Notes under the pieces: model-generated
What the model was told of the DNA's origin: nothing
Databases searched by the model: none
The model's input: only the letters and a program-made list of their open reading frames with translations
In this document: piece after piece, positions 58,797-64,000 of the stretch
Position numbering within the stretch: position 1 is the stretch's first letter
How the letters are laid out: the number at the start of each line of letters is the position of its first letter
Program-made: the position numbers and the translations under genes
From: Lewinellaceae bacterium SD302
Lineage (GTDB): Bacteria; Bacteroidota; Bacteroidia; Chitinophagales; Saprospiraceae
Direction: 5' to 3'
Assembly: GCA_002591745.1 (NCBI GenBank)
Contig: PDLQ01000009.1
Coordinates: forward strand, 124,001 to 188,000
Length of the DNA stretch: 64,000 nt

Positions 58797-61121
58797 ATGC
58801 AATACCGACAACCGCCGGAAGAACTGGCGAAGCTGGTCAACGTCACACCTGACCCCATTATTCTATTCGGCCCCCACGAACACTGGCTGGCAGTGGCCGA
58901 TCGTGCCTCCTATCCGTCTATCGACCTGTTGCGACAGCCTGAGCTCAAACTGGCCGGGGCGCGAATAAATCCAAAGACCTTCACACCTCACGCCATCAGT
59001 GGCTTTACTAATCTGAGGTTACGGCACTTGATTACGGGTGAGGAAAAAACGATAACCGGGTTCCCGGAAAATGCCAGTCTGCGAAGTTTGCAATGGTCTC
59101 CCGACGGAAGCCACCTGGGTTGTTGTGTATTGGCCGAAGACGGGCTGCAACTGTACCTCATCGACTTTGCTACTTTGTTAGCCAGACCGATTACCGGTAC
59201 GAACATCAACAACAGCCTCGGAGGAAGTCCCTATAGCTTTTACGGTCCCGACCGTATTCTCGTTAAACTGCGACTGGCCGATCAGGGCCCTGCCCCGGAA
59301 GCTCCCTTTCCCGGTCCGATCGTACAGGACACCACCGCCGGTGAAGGCGCTACGCGGACGTATACGAACCTTTTGCAATCCAGGCACGACGAAGACCTTT
59401 TCCGGTACTACGCAAGTGGTCAGTTACACTGCTATACCATCAGCAGCGGAACGATGGTGCCTTTCGCCGAACCGGGTATAATTGCCGATCTGGACGATGC
59501 GCCCAACGGTGAATACTTCCTGCTCACTTACGTGGAGGAACCCTTCAGCTACCAGGTACCCTACCAGCGCTTCCCCGACCGGGTAATCTTGGTAGACAAA
59601 AAAGGACAATTGATCAGAACGCTCGCCGAACGGCCGGTATTGGACAATTTACCCGCCGCTATCGGTTCGGTAATGACCCAAGCCCGGCGCTATCAGTGGC
59701 GCAGCGATCACCCCGCCCAGCTCTACTGGACCGAAGCTCAGGACGGTGGCGACCCGCGCAACGAAGCCGAGTACCGCGATCAGCTCTTTTACCTGGAGCC
59801 GCCCTTCGACGGTGAAGCCCAGCCGAGCCTGAAATTACCACTGCGTTACGGAGCCGTATACTGGTGCCGCGGGGACCTGGCGCTGAGCATCGACTGGCGT
59901 TGGAAAGACCGTCGCCAGGTTTTCCGCCGCTGGTTCCCGGACGAACCCCAGCGCGAACCCGAAGTGATTTTTGACCTCAACTGGGACGATAAATACAACG
60001 ACCCCGGTAGCTTTCTGACCACCATTCTGCCCAACGACCACACCGTACTGCTGACCCGTGAGAACGGTAAAAAACTGGTTTTGTCCGGCAATGGCCACGG
60101 CGAGGCCGGGCAACGTCCGTTTCTTTCCCTCTACGATTTGGAATCGGGTGAGATAGAGCGGGTCTGGGAAAGCCAGCCGCCTTACTTCGAACGAGCATTA
60201 GGTTTCCGGGAACGCCACCCCGACTGGTTCATTCTGGGCCGCGAGAGTAAGCAGGAACGCACCAATTTCCACCTTCGCAATCTGATCAGTGGAGAAGAAA
60301 TTGCCATTACCGATTTTCCTCACCCCTACCCCCAGTTGCGCGACAGCCAGTTTGAGATTGTAAAATACGAGCGGGAAGACGGGGTAAAGCTTAGTGGCGA
60401 ATTGCACCTTCCGGAAGGCTTCAAACCCGGTAAAGACCAGCCGCTGCCCGTGTTGATGTGGGCTTACCCAAAGGAATATAAAGACGCCGAAGCTGCCGGG
60501 CAGACGCTAGTCTCTCCCTATCAGTTTACCCATATCAGCCCGATGGGCCCCTTACCGTGGATCACCCGCAACTTCGCCGTTTTCGATGACTTCGCCATGC
60601 CCATTATCGGCGAGGGTGACGAAGAGCCTAACGAAACTTTCGTTGAACAGGTCCAGGCCAACGCTCGTGCCGCCGTAAAAGAGTTGGTCGAGAGAGGCGT
60701 AGCCGACCCCAAGCGTATTTATGTCGGCGGCCACAGCTACGGTGCTTTCATGACCGCTCACCTGCTGGCTCACACCGATCTCTTTGCCGGTGGCATTGCC
60801 CGCAGTGGTGCCTACAACCGTACCCTGACTCCCTTCGGCTTTCAAACTGAAGAAAGAACTTTCTGGGAAGCCCCCGAAATATATACGGACCTGAGTCCCT
60901 TCGTGCACGCACCCAAGATTGAAGATCCTTTGTTGCTTATTCACGGCGGTGACGATAGTAACAGCGGTACCTACCCCTTACAATCTAAGCGTTTCTTCGC
61001 CGCGCTCAACAGTCTGGGTAAGCCGGCACGGCTCGTCATACTGCCCCACGAGGATCATGGATACTCTGCGAAAGAGAGTATTTTACACATGCTGTGGGAA
61101 ATGGATGAGTGGATGCACTAA
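58797..61121 (+). CDS. S9 (prolyl oligopeptidase family) serine peptidase, cytoplasmic
   Basis: 774 codons. The N-terminal ~550 residues form a beta-propeller-like region. The C-terminal alpha/beta-hydrolase domain has the nucleophile Ser (residue about 646) in G-G-H-S-Y-G-A-F-M, an Asp in H-G-G-D-D-S-N-S-G and the His in P-H-E-D-H-G-Y. The last two blocks resemble the S9D glutamyl endopeptidase group. There is no signal peptide, so it acts in the cytoplasm, probably on oligopeptides. One GCTACTTTG copy lies inside (59169 plus). It is downstream of the acidic protein gene. Confidence 0.92.
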   Translation: MQYRQPPEELAKLVNVTPDPIILFGPHEHWLAVADRASYPSIDLLRQPELKLAGARINPKTFTPHAISGFTNLRLRHLITGEEKTITGFPENASLRSLQWSPDGSHLGCCVLAEDGLQLYLIDFATLLARPITGTNINNSLGGSPYSFYGPDRILVKLRLADQGPAPEAPFPGPIVQDTTAGEGATRTYTNLLQSRHDEDLFRYYASGQLHCYTISSGTMVPFAEPGIIADLDDAPNGEYFLLTYVEEPFSYQVPYQRFPDRVILVDKKGQLIRTLAERPVLDNLPAAIGSVMTQARRYQWRSDHPAQLYWTEAQDGGDPRNEAEYRDQLFYLEPPFDGEAQPSLKLPLRYGAVYWCRGDLALSIDWRWKDRRQVFRRWFPDEPQREPEVIFDLNWDDKYNDPGSFLTTILPNDHTVLLTRENGKKLVLSGNGHGEAGQRPFLSLYDLESGEIERVWESQPPYFERALGFRERHPDWFILGRESKQERTNFHLRNLISGEEIAITDFPHPYPQLRDSQFEIVKYEREDGVKLSGELHLPEGFKPGKDQPLPVLMWAYPKEYKDAEAAGQTLVSPYQFTHISPMGPLPWITRNFAVFDDFAMPIIGEGDEEPNETFVEQVQANARAAVKELVERGVADPKRIYVGGHSYGAFMTAHLLAHTDLFAGGIARSGAYNRTLTPFGFQTEERTFWEAPEIYTDLSPFVHAPKIEDPLLLIHGGDDSNSGTYPLQSKRFFAALNSLGKPARLVILPHEDHGYSAKESILHMLWEMDEWMH

Positions 61122-61124
61122 ATA

Positions 61125-61196
61125 GACGCTCGGCTTCGCCTCGCTATTGGATGCCTCCGGCTCGTGGACGTCACTGCGCGACTTTTAGACGCTCGT
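61125..61196 (-). repeat. Dispersed repeat (copy B)
   Basis: On the minus strand, ACGAGCGTCTAAAAG, TCGCGCAGTGACGTCCA and then GGAGGC and AGCCGAGCGTC match 35559-35614 with few differences plus a 14-nt insertion. It starts 4 nt after the peptidase stop. No ORF. The remaining bases to pyrH show nothing further. Confidence 0.7.
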
Positions 61197-61300
61197 TCTT
61201 CGTACGTGAAGGTGTTGGCATCGAAGACTGAAAGATGATTTTTCGATTTTAGTACCCTTCACAAGATCATCTCAGTGATCGTCACAAGAGCATGGCCCGT

Positions 61301-62014
61301 CTAGTTTGTTACCAAAGTCCCCACTGTTTCCCCTTCCAAAATCCGGCGGATATTTTCCGGATCGTTGATGTCAAAAACCACGACGGGAGTATTGTTTTCG
61401 GCGCACATGGCGAAAGCCGTCTGGTCCATGATCCGTAGTTGGCGCTGAAGGACTTCGGCGAAGGTCAGGTGATCGTATTTCGTAGCGTCGGGATTGGTTT
61501 CAGGGTCAGCGGAGTAGATACCGTCAACGCGGGTGCCTTTTAAAATAACTTCGGCGTCGATCTCATTGGCGCGCAGGGCTGCGGCGGAGTCGGTGGTAAA
61601 GTAGGGACTACCGGTACCAGCGCTAAAGATCACGACTCTTTTTTTCTCCAAATGGCGGATGGCCCGGCGCCGGATGTAAGGTTCGGCGATTTGTTGCATT
61701 TCGATCGCAGAAATCAGGCGGGTATAAACGCCCATGCCTTCGAGAGTGGACTGAATAGCCATGCCGTTAATGACGGTAGCCAGCATACCCATGTAATCGC
61801 CCTGTACGCGTGCAATTCCTGAGTGTTCGGCCTGTAACCCCCGAAAGATATTCCCTCCTCCGATAACGACGGCTACCTGAACGTCCATGGCCAGCATCCG
61901 CTTAATTTGGTCGCCGTAGTAAGCAAGCTTAGCGGGGTCGATCCCGAATTGCTGGCTCCCCATAAGGGTTTCACCGCTCAGTTTGAGAAGGACGCGTTTA
62001 TATTTCAATGCCAT
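61301..62014 (-). CDS. pyrH: Uridylate kinase
   Basis: 237 codons from ATG 62014 (upstream in-frame ATG at 62035 not preferred). K-L-S-G-E-T-L-M-G near the start, [10 protein letters not shown] and the later [13 protein letters not shown] are the UMP kinase signature of the amino-acid-kinase fold. It phosphorylates UMP to UDP in pyrimidine synthesis. Monocistronic here. Confidence 0.97.
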   Translation of the reverse strand: MALKYKRVLLKLSGETLMGSQQFGIDPAKLAYYGDQIKRMLAMDVQVAVVIGGGNIFRGLQAEHSGIARVQGDYMGMLATVINGMAIQSTLEGMGVYTRLISAIEMQQIAEPYIRRRAIRHLEKKRVVIFSAGTGSPYFTTDSAAALRANEIDAEVILKGTRVDGIYSADPETNPDATKYDHLTFAEVLQRQLRIMDQTAFAMCAENNTPVVVFDINDPENIRRILEGETVGTLVTN

Positions 62015-62225
62015 GGTTGTGGAAGGTTTGGGCAAAGGTAGCCCAACTTATGGCCTCTCCTGATAAAAATTGAAGATTTTATTCCATCATTGCTACCCTC
62101 CGTTGGGGAGCGATTCACCAATCAGCGATCTTTGACCGGTGTTTTTGATTTAGTAAAATACGCGTATACGCCGCTTTTGCAAACCAAGAATTCCTTATCA
62201 GAAATCCTTAACCCGTCAGTTTTCG

Positions 62226-62975
62226 CTAATGTACCTTGGGCAAACCTGCTGCGGCGGCCTCATCCAAAAACCAGTGCACATGGCCACTCACCGGCTTGAC
62301 ATGAGCGGCCGGATATTGATCGTAGCCTTCTCCTTCACCCAGAATCAACGCCACTTTCTCAGCTTTCCCCGCTCCGGTCACCAGGAAGCAGATTTCATTA
62401 GCCGCATTGATCACCGGACCATTCAGGGTCACCCGCAGCTGGCCGCTTTCGGGGTGTTCGGCTACGCCACAGGTGGCTTCATCCGTTAGCAGTTCCATCT
62501 GGTGAGGGAAGATACTGGCCGTATGTCCATCGCCACCCATGCCCAACATAACCAGGTCAAAAGTTACGGATTTACCACGCTGCGCCAAACTGTGCTCCAG
62601 TACTAAACCGTAGGCCGTGGCGGCTTTATCAGCCTCCAGACCGGTTGGTACCGGATGAATATTGGTGGCGGGGATGTCCACTTTGTCCAGTAGTAAAGCT
62701 TTGGCCTCACCGTAGTTGCTTTCCGGGTCGTCGTGTGGCACCATCCTTTCATCGCCCCAATAGAGATGTAATTTGCTCCATTCGATTTTATCGGAGTAGT
62801 CCTTAGCAAGAAGCTGAAACAACAGCTTCGGGGTGCTACCACCGGAGAGGGCCAAATGAAAATCGCCTGGATGATCGGCCAGTTTTTCGGTCAGGTAATC
62901 GGCGAAGGCACGGGCCACGGCGGGATTGTCGGGGTAGATATGGAGTTTTGGCTGCATTGAGATGTTGGTATTCAT
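62226..62975 (-). CDS. pgl: 6-phosphogluconolactonase (DevB/Pgl type)
   Basis: 249 codons from ATG 62975. H-L-A-L-S-G-G-S-T-P-K-L-L, then W-G-D-E-R-M-V-P and M-L-G-M-G-G-D-G-H-T-A-S-I-F are the NagB-like fold signature of 6-phosphogluconolactonase, second step of the oxidative pentose-phosphate pathway. No zwf or gnd is adjacent. GCTACTTTG on the minus strand ends 7 nt before the ATG. The gap to pyrH shows no gene. Confidence 0.95.
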   Translation of the reverse strand: MNTNISMQPKLHIYPDNPAVARAFADYLTEKLADHPGDFHLALSGGSTPKLLFQLLAKDYSDKIEWSKLHLYWGDERMVPHDDPESNYGEAKALLLDKVDIPATNIHPVPTGLEADKAATAYGLVLEHSLAQRGKSVTFDLVMLGMGGDGHTASIFPHQMELLTDEATCGVAEHPESGQLRVTLNGPVINAANEICFLVTGAGKAEKVALILGEGEGYDQYPAAHVKPVSGHVHWFLDEAAAAGLPKVH

Positions 62976-63118
62976 GGCTAACAAAGTAGCATTGTTTAAT
63001 TGGGAGCTCGCCCGCCGAGACGGACGCTTACGGCCTGACTCGTCGGCCGAGTGTTCATTATGATCAATTTACTTATTGCTACTTTGCTAGCCATAACAAT
63101 CCTGTCTCGGCTGATGCT

Positions 63119-64000
63119 TTAGCTCATTTTGATCAGACTCAACAGATCATCCGCCGTTAGACTGGCACTCTGTTCGGTACCGGCTAGTAAGCTATCCGCC
63201 AGGTCGCGTTTCTCGTGGTGAAGCTTGACGATCTTCTCCTCAATGGTATTTTCCGCCACGAAGCGGTAGACGGTGACCGGACGTTGCTGACCGATCCGGT
63301 GAGCGCGGTCACTCGCCTGATCTTCCACGGCCGGGTTCCACCAGGGATCGAGGTGGAGGACGTAATCCGCAGCGGTTAGGGTGAGTCCCGTACCACCGGC
63401 CTTAAGACTGATGAGGAAAACGTCGCCTTCACCGCGCTGAAATGCTTGTACGGCTTCGTCGCGCTTCTTACCGGGGGTACTACCATCAAGATACTGGTAG
63501 GGAATGTTCTGACTTTCCACCCACTTACGAACCAACGAAAGGTGACGCACGAACTGACTGAAGATGAGCACCTTATGGTTATTCTCCCGCAACTCGGTGA
63601 TGGTTTCGGCCACTAGCTCCAGTTTGCTGCTGCTGATCTCCACTTTCGGGTCCACCATTTTGGGATGGCAAGCAGCCTGGCGAAGCTTCATCAACTGGGC
63701 CAGGATCTGGAAACGGCGGTTCGGCCCGTCGCTGTCTTCGATCTGCTCCAGTGCAGTTTGGCGCAGGGCTTCGTAGAAAGCGCGTTCGGGGGCGGAGAGC
63801 TCCACGGTAAGCGTCACTTCAGTCTTTGGCGGCAGTTCTTCAAGCACCTCCTCCTTACGACGGCGCAGGATGAAGGGCTGGATCAACCGGCGCAGCTGCT
63901 GGCGCCGTTCGTTGTCGTTGTTCTTGGTGATCGGGTTGGTGTACTTCTCCGTGAAGCGCTGGTAGCTACCCAGCAGCCCCGGGTTCAGGAAGTTGAACAA
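63119..64000 (-). CDS. SNF2/SWI-type DEAD-like helicase, C-terminal part
   Basis: The gene enters from the right edge and 293 codons are seen, ending with the stop at 63119. Present are R-P-L-I-Q-P-F-I-L-R-R-R-type region before motif IV, motif V (S-L-K-A-G-G-T-G-L-T-L-T) and motif VI (D-R-A-H-R-I-G-Q), with H-L-D-P-W-W-N-P-A-V-E between them. These are the RecA-like domain 2 of SNF2 translocases, which remodel protein-DNA complexes using ATP. The helicase domain 1 with Walker A is outside the window. Confidence 0.93.
   Translation of the reverse strand: MFNFLNPGLLGSYQRFTEKYTNPITKNNDNERRQQLRRLIQPFILRRRKEEVLEELPPKTEVTLTVELSAPERAFYEALRQTALEQIEDSDGPNRRFQILAQLMKLRQAACHPKMVDPKVEISSSKLELVAETITELRENNHKVLIFSQFVRHLSLVRKWVESQNIPYQYLDGSTPGKKRDEAVQAFQRGEGDVFLISLKAGGTGLTLTAADYVLHLDPWWNPAVEDQASDRAHRIGQQRPVTVYRFVAENTIEEKIVKLHHEKRDLADSLLAGTEQSASLTADDLLSLIKMS

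Larger units (their letters stand above)
1369..63086. repeat. Dispersed 9-mer GCTACTTTG, 23 exact copies
   Basis: Start positions (left base) and strand: 1369+, 6954-, 11865-, 12915+, 17087-, 17411+, 21171-, 23335+, 28340+, 28426-, 31475+, 36907-, 38533+, 38677-, 42102+, 46998-, 52067+, 52813-, 54444+, 56242-, 59169+, 62982-, 63078+. Twelve lie in genes (in different reading frames, giving A-T-L, K-V-A, Q-S-S or L-L-C) and eleven between genes. Extended forms often read ATTGCTACTTTGAAGTC or GCTACTTTGCTAGCCA. Counted by eye. Confidence 0.8.

Noticed and set aside
1369-63086. GCTACTTTG as a -7 promoter box (TAnnTTTG)
   Set aside because: TACTTTG has one base too few between TA and TTTG, and about half the copies are inside genes on either strand with no -33 element.
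1-64000. tRNA or rRNA genes
   Set aside because: I scanned by eye for T-loop and anticodon-arm patterns and saw none; a dedicated scan could still find one.

Overview
The window reads as chromosomal DNA of a Bacteroidota bacterium, most likely a Saprospiria/Lewinella-type marine organism. Evidence: promoters of the TTTG/TAnnTTTG kind, almost no Shine-Dalgarno sequences, a giant multi-HYR surface protein, a GEVED protein with a type IX secretion (T9SS) style C-terminal sorting domain, a DUF5723 outer-membrane barrel, and the family set (TRL-like lipoprotein, DUF3298, PcfJ, DoxX-like). I found no rRNA, tRNA, CRISPR array, prophage or intact insertion sequence. Family names come from recognising sequence motifs by eye; no database search was run.

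Layout. 1-2 kb: a cut-off glutamyl-tRNA-synthetase-family gene, a papain-fold protein that has lost its catalytic residues, and two overlapping SSB-like genes. 1.9-15.4 kb: one gene of 4488 codons on the minus strand (signal peptide, FG-GAP repeats, about 40 HYR repeats). 15.5-20.1 kb: LolA-like and LolC/E-like genes arranged divergently, a drug/metabolite transporter and three small lipoproteins. 20.2-23.8 kb: ileS, preceded by an isoleucine-rich mini-ORF and a hairpin that look like a transcription attenuator. 23.8-35.5 kb: oxidoreductase, DUF2459, PcfJ-like, AhpD-like plus AraC regulator, lectin, DtxR regulator, SPFH protein, a DUF3298-truA-Vat acetyltransferase operon, LysE exporter and bcp. 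35.6-45 kb: RND/MMPL transporter, CBS protein, CHASE3 histidine kinase with overlapping response regulator, polA. 45-64 kb: GEVED secreted protein, class III aminotransferase, coiled-coil proteins, glyS, FAD oxidoreductase, GNAT, two cell-envelope proteins (lipoprotein and barrel), sigma factor, S9 peptidase, pyrH, pgl and the 3' part of an SNF2 helicase.

The most unusual signal is not a gene. The 9-mer GCTACTTTG occurs 23 times exactly (12 on +, 11 on -), against about 0.5 expected for random sequence. It is found both inside genes and, strongly enriched, between them, and successive copies almost strictly alternate in orientation. Several intergenic copies form inverted pairs around heptamer-rich stem-loops. 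This is the distribution shape of a DNA-uptake-type or other genome-wide signal sequence, which I do not know to be described in this phylum. The ileS attenuator, the dead papain-fold protein, the HYR giant without a visible sorting domain and a MITE-like element upstream of polA are further points of interest.
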